Shown piece by piece: positions 36,993 through 53,518 of a DNA stretch of 64,000 bases (position 1 is the first letter of the stretch; every line of letters starts with the position of its first letter). The stretch lies in assembly GCA_019614645.1 (NCBI GenBank), contig JABWDB010000005.1, positions 14,559,001 to 14,623,000 of the forward strand, read 5' to 3'. The stretch comes from Stratiolaelaps scimitus (Eukaryota; Arthropoda; Arachnida; Mesostigmata; Laelapidae). A program made the translations under genes and the position numbers. Under the pieces are notes generated by a model that saw nothing but the letters and a program-made list of their open reading frames with translations, was not told where the DNA came from and made no database searches.

Positions 36993-39900
36993 ATATAGTT
37001 GTGTTGTTTGCGTGTGTGCTGGACCCGTTTTACGTTTGGTCATTCGCGTTCGCCGTCGTTTGCCACAATACCTTTAGTCGTCCGCACAATTAATTCATGC
37101 GTTACCTTATTTATCATAAGTGTGTGCCAAATCTCGTCATATCGTCAGTTCTCTCCTTCTCCCTGCCTGATTTCGCTTAGTCTGTGCAGAGTAAAGCACC
37201 TTGTCTCAGCATTGTTACGCATTATGATAGGAGTAGAATGTAAGGTTCAGCATAACGCTGATATCATCAGTTGATGATATCTTTTCAGTTAATCATATGT
37301 TATTTGTATTATATACAGTTAGCCGATGGGACAGTTATACATAGAGCATTCAGAAATGTACGACGAAGCAATTGCGGCCCTTTCAACATTCACCAGATAT
37401 CATCTGCCATTTGCCCACAGGCCTCAAAACTATCGCATACACATACATGCAAACGTTAGTCAGTGATCGGCGTATTTGTCACATGATCATCACGCCACCC
37501 ATCAATTACGCTCCAATAGCTACTGATCACCTGATGAAAATCGATGTATTACATATATATATATATATATATATATTAGTGTTTACAGTAATTACTTAGA
37601 ATCAGCATTATTCGGTATTAGCATATCAAGTCTTTCCTACTAATCGAAGCGTCAACAATTAGCCAATGAGAGCATCAACAAATTAGTAAAACCTGATATA
37701 TATTCAAGACCGGGTTAATTCGATGTTATTGCCGCGAATAGTCTGTCTCGTATTCTCTATTATGGAATAATTAAAGTAAACCAGTTGACCATAATGACAC
37801 CTGTTCTTCACGCAGAGCGCACTCAGCCAAGTGAGACAAATCAATCGACCATCTGTTGACGGTTGTAATTTTTGTTTTCCGATACTTCCGAATGTTTGAA
37901 CTAGTCATTTGGCCGTTTTCTTTATAATCACCGGTGATCGCCATAGCAACACCGGGTCAAATTCCGGCAGGTAAACAAATCTCATGAAAGCGAGCATCGG
38001 CACAGTGGCGCTAAATATTGTACGCAGGACGTCACATTGTATACAGAGCATCACATACGTGAGGCATGCTCATGTGCGGCTATCATAAATGTGATACTGT
38101 TCATGCGTATGCATTGTTTCTGCGGGTTGATTTTTGGTTTATATTAACTACCGATCTCGCTAATTGTTATCTGGTGTTAGCTGTATCCATCGTCGTGATA
38201 ACAATATTAATAATAAAATAATACATGCATTTGATGATTTTTACCGACCGATTAAGAATTCACACGGACAGAATCAATGATCACTCGAAGATGAATCTTT
38301 TCAAAGTCCAAACGGAGGCATTACATAGCGCGAGAGGCGTATTGCGAACACTCAAACTGTCTATCAAAACTCGCTAGAACAGAGTGGTATTCGCCCAGCT
38401 CAGATTTTCTTCTTTGATTTCCACTGTGATCATTTTTCAAGTTCGCTATAGGAATAATAATAAATAGTACTAAAACGTGGTATCGCACGATATAAGTATA
38501 GCTACGAATTATCGCTCTTCAATAATTTACTAATATATTACAGATTATATGGTCGATCAGAGTTGTGCACCTAGGCTAAATGGATCAAGTATGCTGTAGA
38601 AATAATATATATATATGTGTGTGTGTGTGTGTTAATAGTAACGCGGCTGTTAAAAGTCCTATTTCCACACCTTAATGCCGCTGGCACACACAGCTCATAT
38701 AACGAGACTCACGAAGTAGATTTTCGTTCGGCCATCTCCCATCAAATTCATTCTACCTCGTATCTTTTCACTTCTTCTTTACCTGTGTTGATCGGATACC
38801 ATTAGTTATTTATCTATTATAGATGCTCGTTAATATCCCTGTTGCATGTACGCTGTAGCAAATATTATACTTGCCAATATTATCAACATATATATGTATA
38901 TATATGTGTGTGTAGCACCTCCAAGAAGATTAGCCTATCTCTTCTTGTACCTGATTAGTAGAAGAGTGAGAGGTAACGACCTTTTTTAACGGCCAACGGC
39001 AGAAGCAACACAGAGTTATGTATCTTCGTCACCAGCAACAGCAGGAGAGGCAAACGGCTCGAGACAGACTGTTCTGAGCAGAAATTATCGTCGCTAGAAA
39101 AATTGATGCTAACTATTTATCATGCTCAACATTGTTTCCAGCGACATACTTATAACAATAACCACATTTAAAGGTGAACGAGAATCAATTAGACTGTGTA
39201 TTTCAAGGAACAGTATTTTTACCACAGCACTAGTCAGCCCAGCTGGACATGGTGCCCAAGACGACGATTGAAGTCCCCCTTTACACACACAGTGACAGGC
39301 GCTGCACAAGAAAAAACTACACGCGTTTGCCACCCGTAGCAGACCCTCCCCTTTCTGTAGAGTAAGTTATACATACATCGCCATCCGTTGGCGAGCCCCA
39401 CACATACATATAAAATAGGATGTATGTGTAGTTTTTCTTTGTATATGATCTAATGACACTTGGAATAACCTGTGGAATCACCCGAAGGGTAGTATAGACA
39501 AGGTCGATTTATCTAATTATGCAGGTGCAGGTGGCGCAATATTTAGAAGCGGTTACTCTCTGCTCGGCAAGGACACTACGAGATTAGGTTCATTCAATTG
39601 ATTTCACTATATTTTTGTGTACTGTAGTTTCTGGCTAAGTTAAAAGCCAGTCGGCTTACTCACAAATGTGTAATGGCAAAATTTATCGATTGCAAAACGC
39701 CAATGGAGTACGCACTGCTGGTGGACGTGAACGGATAGACGTCGTTATGCAAGGTGATGAAATCATTTACGCAAGTAAACTGTGGCTGTTGCACGAACAC
39801 ACAAAAGATATTGCCTCTTTATAGGTTTTCTTCTTTATATTTCGCCCTGGAGGTTTCCCAGTGCTGAATTGAACCTAACCGCAATTTTGGCGGACATTAT

Positions 39901-41353
39901 AAGTGTAGGTATTCATAAGGAATAGCGTCCCAAACTCTTGTGCAAGTACTGATCTTAGGCTGTTTGCATGCATGCACGCACGATATCGAGCGTTGTACAA
40001 TCGCGTACATTGCATGTAAGTTGCACGTGTCGTGAATCGTAATTGAGATTGACGCTTGACCTATTATTCAAATTGCCTATTGAGACCTTAACAAATTTCC
40101 AAGAGGCCTCACCTACACTCACCGCCGCCTTGCTCTGCAACCCATGTCCATTTGTCCAAACGTACGCCGTCAACGCAATAGCCTGGACGGCTAAGTTATC
40201 TCTGGCTGTAAAAAGACGGAGTCCTCAGGGTCGACTCTCTGGTGAGAGAACATGCAGAGAACTTAACTCCACTTCCTTTAATGAACCAGTAAAACCTTTG
40301 CCCTGAGCTACTGATTAGTGATTTCAAAAAAATCCCCCCCGTTATGCTCGTGTGTCTCGACAACACCTCCACAGATCACCTGATGTGTACGTGTCATCTG
40401 TACAACGTTAGGCCGTTCGCAATACTTGCTGTGCCGGATCATGTTCAGATCACGCATTTCGCTCCAACGGAAATCACAAGAGACGCCAATCATTTGTCAA
40501 TGCTTACCGCCGCTCGTGGCTACGCACCACACAAGGGATCGCATTGTGGACAATCACGCGCCCACGCGGTTCGGGGCTAATGGTGTACCACTATGGGGGA
40601 TACATTCAATCACGCGGTACGCATGCGTTCCTCAGCATAACCAAAGGCACTGACAGACTGACTGAAAAGAGAACGAGAGAGAGAGAGAGAGAGAGGAGAG
40701 AGAAAGCGGGGAGCGGGTTCCAAGAGTTCGGCTATGGTGCTGCCGCTCCTCGACGATCGGATCGTTTATTACCTTGGCCCATATATTCGTAAGCGTTTGT
40801 AAGCGTGTGTTGATTTGTACTATCTGAAAACCAGCCGACAAGGTGTTACCCAACTTGAAACACATATACGTTCGTTTCGTGCATATTCATCCGAATGTAT
40901 TGTACACACAATGGGCATTAGAGATAACTATGCTTAGACGTTTGCTTTTCATCCTCTTTGGCGTTTGCCGACCGGCGCCGTGATAAACGAGGACGACGAC
41001 GACGACGAACAACTGCCTTCTTCAACATTTCTCAGCTGTTTTCGCAAACAGATCGAGTCAGCAGTCGCAAACGAAAATAAATAGAACTGTCGACCATGCT
41101 CTGTTCGTACTGGCTTCTATTTGCGTTCATCCAGGCTGCACTCATCCTAATGTAGACATGGTGAAATTGTGTTATCCAGGCTTGCTCACCATAGAATATA
41201 TAACATAGTATGAAAATAACATGGCAGAATCAAAACTAAGCTAAATGGAAAATGGTGATATTAAATAAATAGTAGGAATTAGGAGAAATTCCCTTCAAAC
41301 GTTGTCGTTCTCGACGAGCCAATGAAATCTTTACCTACGGCCTAAGGGAAAAT
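36144..41353. other. Non-coding stretch with microsatellites
   Basis: (TA)n tracts at about 36,829-36,860, 36,941-36,986 and 37,552-37,576, a (GT)n at 38,614-38,632, and a (GA)n at about 40,674-40,701. Several 70-90 codon ORFs around 40,040-40,580 have no domain and overlap in three frames. No gene is supported. Confidence 0.4.
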
Positions 41354-41530
41354 TTTCCAGGCAGATTATCAGCCTTAAAGTTTTAGCGTCCACGGTCCCG
41401 CTTTCTGCATTACTTTATAGGATGGGCCCCTTGTTAAATGCAAGTGTGCAACTGTGGGAATCGAACCTGTGCACCTACGTGTCTCCTTCGATTGCAAAAA
41501 CGGCTCACACGAATACAGCCTGGAACCGCC
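41354..41530 (-). mobile_element. SINE family 1, near full-length copy
   Basis: On the minus strand it has the head with the B box GGTTCGATTCCC and ends with a tail matching the 2.5-kb copy (GTGGACG...AAGGCTGATAATCTGCC). The central part is diverged but collinear. Confidence 0.75.
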
Positions 41531-45878
<4,348 letters not shown>

Positions 45879-46776
45879 GGGCGTGCGGCGAACAAAGATA
45901 CACACGCACATACCAGCGCCTTTTCCAAGACACATGTGCACACCCGGAACACATCTAACACGTCTCCCAATTACACATGCTTAGCCCCTTGTGTGGCGGC
46001 GTGGCTAATACGCATCTCTTTGAGTGCGGTTTCCACGGGATCCACGAACAGCAGTAGCAGCACGATTTGTGACCGCTAGTTCGATCCTCAGAGATCGTAG
46101 TTTGGCTGGCATATGGTTAACATTGTGCTGCCGTACGAGTCTGTTGGAGAAAGCCAAATTAGTCCGGTACGACCGACACGATAGCTTATTGAAGGGACGC
46201 CTACACAGGTAACAGCTGAGGGTTAGCTATGAGAGAAAAGAAAAGGCTTGCGTGATTGCTTAATGATAAGAGCATTCCAACTCCGGGTGCCTATTCACAG
46301 CAAACTGACCATCAACATCTGAGGGCGTGAGGGGTTCGCCATGGACGACCCTTGTCAAGGGATACGTATAGGATACCTTTCAAACGAAGCAAATTCGAAA
46401 TATGCTAAACAAAGCATATTCCTTTCGTTAGCGAACAATATTATGGACGACAAAAACTCGATAGTCATCATTTTATGGTCGCTTCGACTGGTGTAGACCC
46501 ATACTCGAGATGGCATGTTGTCGGTGTTGAATAATTACGAGCCTGCGGGAAGTCCCTTTAAAATTTGCAAATTTGTAAAAAAATCCCATTGTCCATTAGC
46601 AGTCTTCGCTATCCTGCTTTTCAAATGTTTGCATGTGCGTTTGTGCTCGTGTAATTGCTTGCACTTTTATTGTTGGGTCTATGTCGGTTTGTTTCTAGTG
46701 TACACAAGATTAGCATTACCTGTAACCGCTACGGGCAGGATTATGTCCATCGTTTAAGATAGGCTAAATGTTACGG

Positions 46777-47013
46777 CTAAATCCTGCTTGTGGAATGACT
46801 TTGTTGCTTGGGAGGGTGTCCATTGTTGCGTTCTATGAAATCACCTAAGAGTGGAATTCGCCACATGAAATGCTGTGTTACTGCATCGTATCGTCGAAAA
46901 CGTGTTTCACATTTCACCTGAACTGAATCCTCTGCAGTTAAGCATAGAGGACAGGAGATATCTTCGAGTATGGACGCCGTAAGGTGGTTTACATAATGGA
47001 AGATCGCAATCAA
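46777..47013 (-). pseudogene. Possible LINE C-terminal fragment
   Basis: The minus-strand ORF contains CPLCLTAEDSVQVKCETRFRR followed by IPLLGDFIERN. A CPLC start, an acidic stretch, a third Cys and an IPLLxxFIE end resemble the zinc-finger-like C-terminus found after reverse transcriptase in several LINE clades. The usual His is not clear. There is no upstream reverse transcriptase in the neighbourhood, so it would be a 5'-truncated remnant. Confidence is low because the match is a short pattern only. Confidence 0.25.
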
Positions 47014-47348
47014 GGAAATCGATGAGCGTCTTGCCCTTTCAAGTCATACAATGATCGCCGGCGAGCTGGCTTCGACGGCCACACATCTCGCCTAATGGTG
47101 AGGGAAGATATTGGCTAGTTTAAGACCTGCGTTGCAGCATACACACACACACACGCTTACTTGAGATAAAATAAACACGCCCATTTTCGCGCATTGTGCA
47201 CCCTTCGTCCAATTAATAGTAAATTTAGTAACAACACTATAATCGTAACTCTGCAACTATTTTCCATCCCGGAGGTGCTGTGACTTGGGCTATGTTTCAG
47301 AACTACTTTCGTATGACTTCGAATCATGAATCCCACTATAAAGTAACA

Positions 47349-47580
47349 TTTCCGAGCTGGCCCACAGCCAACATTTAACGTCCACTACTCCTAGTAAGTA
47401 AATTCCCCGGGCAGACTCAACAGCCAACTTCTACTACTAATAAATTTTCCGGGCTGACCCACGCCCAACATTTAACGTCCACGGTACTGCTTTCGGCAGT
47501 ACCGAACTTAATAAATAAATTTCCGGGCTGACCCATAGCCAGCATTTACACTTGTACAGGCAGTACCGAACTACTACTAA
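47349..47580 (-). repeat. Tandem array of SINE-1 tails
   Basis: The tail motif (CCGGGCTGACCCACAGCC-type on the plus strand, often with AACATTTAACGTCCAC) occurs four times, near 47,349, 47,403, 47,447 and 47,519. One unit has an intact hairpin, GGTACTGCTTTCGGCAGTACC minus one base, at about 47,489-47,509. No tRNA head is present in this array. Confidence 0.75.
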
Positions 47581-48033
47581 AAAAATTACTGCTATTATTA
47601 CTGCTACTACTATTATAGTAACAGGTGCAGTTAACTACAATACCTGCCGTCAATCAGTCCCACACCTGCTGTAGACACTAAGCAAATACACACTCACATC
47701 TGGAGGGGACCCGGTGAGAGACCGTTGTGGAATTGGGATCAACCCCTTCATTTCATATTAGTGCAAATTCACACTGACCTCAGTGACTCTATTCTTGATA
47801 TAATCCCTCGAGATGTTGAGATTTGCATACAGACATGACACACACACACACACATAAAGAGGCGCTTTCTAAAAAATATTATTCTTATCTAACTATAATA
47901 TCTAGTGACAGCAGTGACGTTGCCATTGTTGAAATGATGCCCGTGTTTCCTGCACTGTGGATCAAACGATCGTTCCTACGTCATGGTCAGACTCGTCCAT
48001 TGCTTGTAGCGCACCACTTGTCTACACTGCTCT
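47581..48033. other. Non-coding spacer
   Basis: A TACTAC/TTACTGC simple patch near 47,570-47,625 and a (CA)n at about 47,838-47,855. No gene is seen. Confidence 0.4.
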
Positions 48034-49215
48034 ATGGGCCCTCAACACTGTAGTAATAATGAATACCTTAACAAAATTATCGTATTTCACATTTGGAATA
48101 GACTTCCTGAAAATCATAACGACCACAATCAACGAAGTGCTGGCAAAGTGATCCAAGACAAAACTGTCCCCCTCCCCTTCTCTCTCTTTCTCTCTTTCTC
48201 TCGCCCCCGCCGCCTTCATTACATGACTCTGTATCATCTGCATGTGCTAACTAGATGCACGCTAACAAAACGCTTCATCCCGCCGTATAGGCAACTAATT
48301 GCTTTCCCCCTAATATCGTTGTCATTTTGCCAATCCGATCGGTGTATGGTCTCGTTGCGGCGGCGTAGTCGCGTTTCTCGGCGCATCCTTCTTCCCCTGT
48401 GGTCACCTCCTCTCGGGGAGTGTGAATGTATGTATGAAATGTGTGTCAACCGACGTTGTTGTTTTCTTGTGTTGATAGTGTTGTCTGTCATGTGCTGTTG
48501 TCGTTCGTGGTGTTCTATAGCGCAGCGTGGTACAACGGTCGATCGCTTCTTGTCGACTCATTTCTTTCTCATCTTGATCAATTACAAAAATAGCAAAATA
48601 GTTATCCACTCACGAATCTCTCTCTCGCTCTCTCTCTCACTCGCTCGCTCTATCATTTCATGTCGCTTTCTCTTGCTTGATTTCTATCTCTCATTCTTGT
48701 TAACTGCTTCCAGGATCGTTTCCATCCGTAACAATCAATCAACCATTATCACTCTGCATCGTTACACACCGTTAGTCGACGACGATCAACAACTGCCATG
48801 CCAGTCTACCTACCTGAATCGTAGGATAGTATACACACATAAGATCACTCACATACTCAGGTCGTCACCATGCCATCGAGGCATCACCCCTCAACCTATC
48901 CAGCAACTCGACGAGCTCGCCAGCGGAGCGAGTCCATCAACATCATTCATTCATATAGTAGTTAATGGCCATCGCCTAAAGTCTGCCCTCCTGCTGGATA
49001 CGCTTACTCCAGCAGTTGCAAAGATCTCATGTCATGTCATCGCGCCTGCTTTTTTACCTGCCAGCCATTACGGGGACACTGTCGATGGCTATCCGCCGTC
49101 ATCACCCTGGGTAGAATCGCTACTTCTGACAGCAAGACTGATTTCTGTTCCGAGTCAATTGGAGGCTATCACCAGGAGGAGCCTAATAAGTGTTGATGCT
49201 TTCTGCAATTATTGA
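48034..49215 (+). CDS. 393-codon ORF of unknown status
   Basis: This is the longest ATG-to-stop frame in the window, unspliced. It is rich in Ser, Leu, Arg and Ile, with a SLSLSLSLARS stretch derived from a CTCTCT tract, a Cys cluster (VMCCCRSWC) and no transmembrane or domain pattern that I trust. The last 100 residues include FIHIVVNGHRLKSALLLDT, faintly like the strand-D-T/S start of a retropepsin, but the catalytic Gly is replaced by Leu. The pyrimidine-rich strand lowers stop-codon frequency, so chance is more likely than usual. I see no promoter, splice signals or paralogue. It is either an unusual non-coding stretch or a decayed retroelement piece. Confidence 0.2.
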   Translation: MGPQHCSNNEYLNKIIVFHIWNRLPENHNDHNQRSAGKVIQDKTVPLPFSLFLSFSRPRRLHYMTLYHLHVLTRCTLTKRFIPPYRQLIAFPLISLSFCQSDRCMVSLRRRSRVSRRILLPLWSPPLGECECMYEMCVNRRCCFLVLIVLSVMCCCRSWCSIAQRGTTVDRFLSTHFFLILINYKNSKIVIHSRISLSLSLSLARSIISCRFLLLDFYLSFLLTASRIVSIRNNQSTIITLHRYTPLVDDDQQLPCQSTYLNRRIVYTHKITHILRSSPCHRGITPQPIQQLDELASGASPSTSFIHIVVNGHRLKSALLLDTLTPAVAKISCHVIAPAFLPASHYGDTVDGYPPSSPWVESLLLTARLISVPSQLEAITRRSLISVDAFCNY

Positions 49216-50017
49216 TATATATATATATATATATATACAGAATATTGTAAAGGTTAATTAAAAGGATATATTGTTTGATTCGGTGTTTCTCGTATGCACC
49301 TTAATTGAACGGACAACGTCCAAACATTGCGGTGTGCCGATAACATATGTAGTCCCTGGCCATTGTTCTATTTGTGTTGTTAATATTCCAATGCTGTTAT
49401 TGCAGTACTGCAAAAGTTACCCAGATGGCGGACACTTGTTGAGTGTATCTGTCGATCATGTAGTTTTTGGTGGCTCAATAGTGCAATTATAATATAGTTA
49501 TCACTAGCCACGGCAGACATAATAATTGGGTAATAACTTTAATCTATTAACATTTAACCATTGACACTGCTTAGTAATCATTAGTTTGCTTAGCTAATTA
49601 TTGTTGTCGTCACTTACCTATTTATTGTATATATATATATAACTGTATAATTCTGATCATCTGACCTGATCCGACCCGACAGACAAACAATCCTCCTGAT
49701 GAGGCTTTTCCAAACCGAGAAACTACTTCTAGCATTGCCGACTGGTGTATTGAAAACAGAGGCTTCGTGTCTCCTTGTGACTGTCGTAGCTTTTCGTTAC
49801 ACTCTCATCGTCTTCATCTTTTTTTTTAAGTTAATTAATAGTGCTGTGTCCTTAACCAGCCACTAACATATCAATATTCATCCCCAACATCGGCATATCT
49901 ATACACAGTATTCGTGTCATCCACATGAGATTTTGATCAGGTTATTCCACACAATTCGTTTCGGATACACATCATATCTCGTACCATAATTATAACTACC
50001 TGATAATGCTAATTATA

Positions 50018-50056
<39 letters not shown>

Positions 50057-50949
50057 ATAATGACCAAACAACTCGGACATTGTTATTTCGTGTTGCGTTC
50101 TCTCGAATTATTCTGATTCATCCCGTTAGTTTATCTCTTACTGTTATTGTCTCTCGTTTTGATATATCAGCGGTTACCACCCTCACCAACATCTTCTCAA
50201 CATCAATCAATCAACATTTTACATAATCCCTGTTACCTTCATTTCAATCGTAACCATGGATCAAGTGCTACCACACTCTAGTTAGTCGTTAGTTACATGT
50301 CGTGGCTACTAGTCGCCGAGGCATAATAATAATAATAACAACAACAATAATCATAATTATCAATAATCTTACGTCTTGTAGTGAAGGTAATAGTGTACGG
50401 GGAATACGGCAATAGCTTAATAGTAGTAGCAGTTGTAGTAGTAGTGTAGTAGTACTAGTAGCGGTAGGAACAAGTGTAATTATTTTATAATAATAATTAG
50501 TATTAGCAGAAGATCATAATGGAGCCATGATGTGTCCATAGCACATGTCCACCATACGCCTAACTGTCAATGTGCCGGGTCTGTTTCATCATCAGCTTTC
50601 CTTCACTGCTCTGAGACTACAATTTACAGCATCATTCGTCTTCGGACCTCAGCGGGTCCTCCATATCGTTCATAGTCGACGATTTCCCTTCTTTTATTGT
50701 TATAGTTATAATATACTAATCATTCCAATAAAAATAATATAATAATTAGTATTGGTATTATTATTATTATGATCTTCTTAGAAAATGATGACGCGCAATA
50801 ACATGCAATTCCTGTTATTGTCGTTATTGTGTCATTTTTGTTCAGTTTGTGCTATGACGATCTCGTCATGGCATTGTCATTACTGTTGTTGTTGTTGTTG
50901 TTGTTATCCTGGGAACAACAACATAGATTGCCTGGAAGGCCAATGATGT
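49216..50949. other. Non-coding stretch
   Basis: (TA)n at 49,215-49,239 and 50,019-50,052, and TAGTAG/AATAAT trinucleotide runs at about 50,325-50,475. No gene is seen. Confidence 0.4.
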
Positions 50950-51904
50950 ATTAGGTGCCCCAGAAGGTTTTTCCGGTTTTAGCATGTCAAACTTTGGCGC
51001 AATGGGAATGGCAGTCGCAGTGTCCAGCCGTGAAGAAAAGTGTTGTTAGTTGCTGTTGTTGGGTTGTTTTGGAGCAAACTCAAAAATGGGCGACTCAATC
51101 GAACGATTTTAAAAAATTCTGTCTAATTTCAAAATGGACTCATCTCGAGGCCAAATTTCGCGCAATAACGCTTTTCACGTTCAAAATCGTACATATCGCA
51201 GTGAATACAACTACCGAAATGTGTGCTGCTTTCAGACTCCTTACTGCAACGGCTCGCACTTGATTCAGGACGTTCGGGAGATTTCAACCTCGACGGTGCT
51301 CCTCACGAAGGAAGACCTTCTGCATTTGATAACGAGTTACTGACCGCAATGCTTACCGAGCAGCTAAATGTAGCCGAGCAAACCGTTTAAGATCATTTGC
51401 ACGCACTGGGGAGAGTTTATGGAAAATGAATTTCTCATGAGTTAATGGGTACGTAAAAAAGCCAAGAATTTCCGCGTGATTTTCCCGATTGCGACGGCAA
51501 AAACAATGCGATTTTCTCCACCGAATTGTCACGTGCGATCAGAAATTAGTCGCCTACGACGGCGAACCGAGAGAACACTACTGGACATTGAAGGGAGAAG
51601 CTACCCCATCCAAGGCGTAAAACCGACCAAAGAAAGGTTCTGTTGTGTGTTTAGTGGACTACCCGAGGCATTATTCATCATGATTGCCTGAAGAGAATTA
51701 CCACAGACCAAATATACTTTTTTCAATTCGAGCGAGTAGATGCTGCTGTCTGTCGTAACCAGCCAGACTTTGCACAAAAAAAAAGGGGTTACTATACATG
51801 CCATGGTGGAGCGTGCATAGCTGTCGTGGGAGGCTATTTTTGTTAAAATCCGATGTTAATATTTTATGTATATACTTAAGAGAAAAACGTTTCGAAGATC
51901 CTAA
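50950..51904 (+). mobile_element. Degenerate, internally deleted mariner transposon
   Basis: The left end TTAGGTGCCCCAGAAGGTTT has mariner terminal form, and AAAAACGTTTCGAAGATCCTAA at 51,884-51,904 is a plausible decayed right end. In between, conceptual translation across stops and frames gives transposase signatures in order. These are FNLDGAPHEGRPSAFDNELL then AMLTEQLNVAEQTV (the helix-turn-helix/linker region, about 51,270-51,390), HALGRVYGK and HELMG just after. RFCCVFSGLPE and LKRITTDQIYFFQFERVDAA follow (about 51,640-51,740), corresponding to the VLLCVWWD/ITAD region of the catalytic domain. At 955 bp it is shorter than the usual 1.3 kb and riddled with stops, so it cannot move by itself. 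Confidence 0.8.
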
Positions 51905-53453
51905 TACATCTGCTCGAATCTCACCGTCTCCAGAGGAGCAAGCTCTCATTGTCTGCTAGTTTTTTGAGGCCTATGTTCCAAGCGGTGGTGGTGCTGGTGG
52001 TGGTGACGGTGACGATGTCGTTGTTATTGCGCTGGCGTTGATAGCATCACTGTCGACACTGTTCTTGAGGGTGGAGTCCCGCTAGCGCCGTTGTGGCCTG
52101 ATGCAAATAATTTGAATTATTCTCATCATCGTCATCATTAGTGACACTTGATGGTTATTTTTCGCTGAGCTCCCTTCGAGCCGCGACAACAACAACAGCA
52201 GCAGTAGCAGCAGCAGCACATTCATTTGGATGAATAAAACGGCCGTACACTGTTTTGGCTCGAATCCGTCCCACTGCGCGAGGTTTGTTTCAGCTATCAT
52301 CGGCCTGATGCGCTGTGTTTTTCCAGTTTTTCGCCCTCGCTCGTTCCGTCTGTTCCGATTGTTGTTCGACGTATAGATAATTTGGTTTTTTTTTGTTTGG
52401 CCATGATGATATCCATGACACACAGCCGCGAGCAGCAGGAGTGTCCCCTTCGCGTAGACAGAAGAAGAACCGACAATCGATCCCTTGGTCCCCTTGTCGG
52501 ACCCGTATTGTAAAATTGCAGTTCCGGAAATAAACCGCAAATGTTATGTTATGTATATTTCTGTAACTTGAAAGGTGTAGAAAGGTGTTATCGTGCCGGC
52601 AGGCAAGATCAAGACACCGAATAGAATAGGAATACGCTGCTAATAGAACTTCAATCTTCTGGTGGGTGTTTCGAGTGTATCATGGCATATGCTTGGTTGG
52701 TCACTCTGTACTAACCTTGTAACCAAACCTCCCCTCTTCTATCCCATGGTAACTGTACCCCGTCTCATCAAAATGAAATCCTTTCTCACCACGCGTTGAA
52801 CAAATGTTTCGACGCCAAGGAACTGACCCGAGAGCGCACAGTCAAGCCCATAACTATTAGCACGATCCCGTCTTAACCACAGTCGTCACATTCCCTTCGT
52901 CATCGTCAGCAGCAACAGCATCAGCAGCCTTCGAATGGTCCACTTCTACGGACGATGTAGCTATGTTTCACAACATCATCCATTCGCCGTCATCGTCGCA
53001 AATATCTCTTATTCCCTGTAATGTTATCCTGTACGCTAACATCGGGATCAGCACATTGTAGTTATTATTATTATTAATTGTTATCGCCCTCCGCAACCAC
53101 GTTCTTAGCATTGTCACCATCATCTTCTTCGGTCGTAATCATCAACAACTCGCGGCGACGGACATATTTAAAAAATATCATGACAAGTCCTTGTTCATAT
53201 TACGCTACGAAGAAAAACAACTAGAAAATGTATCTAATTGTTGGTGTCGAGGTCTTTACCGTCGTTACTGTTGATGTTGTTTCTGTTGAGCTGTTGTCGT
53301 GTCATGTCGTCTCAGGTTGTCGTTTTCTTTGTTGTTTTGTATCGAGTTGTGAGTGTCTCGTCTACGTTATGTTCGTGTTCCTTCGATGTGTTTTTCCTCA
53401 ATGACGTCTAGACAGTATCGTCGGTATTGTTGCTTGTTATGATATTTTGGGTG
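51905..53453. other. Non-coding stretch, probably downstream of or within the mGluR 3' UTR
   Basis: GTT, CAG and TCA-type simple repeats are frequent (for example about 52,185-52,220). The 152-codon minus-strand ORF (52,082-52,540) owes its Leu run to the CAG-type repeat. If mGluR uses a distal polyadenylation site this would be its 3' UTR; otherwise it is intergenic. Confidence 0.35.
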
Positions 53454-53459
53454 TTTATT
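53454..53459 (-). terminator. Candidate polyadenylation signal for mGluR
   Basis: AATAAA on the minus strand, about 60 nt past the mGluR stop codon. It is the first canonical signal downstream. A neuronal transcript may well use a more distal one. Confidence 0.35.
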
Positions 53460-53518
53460 TTGTTTTTTTACAACAGTCTCTACATACATACTCTCATCGT
53501 CAGCCATTGACCCTAGTG

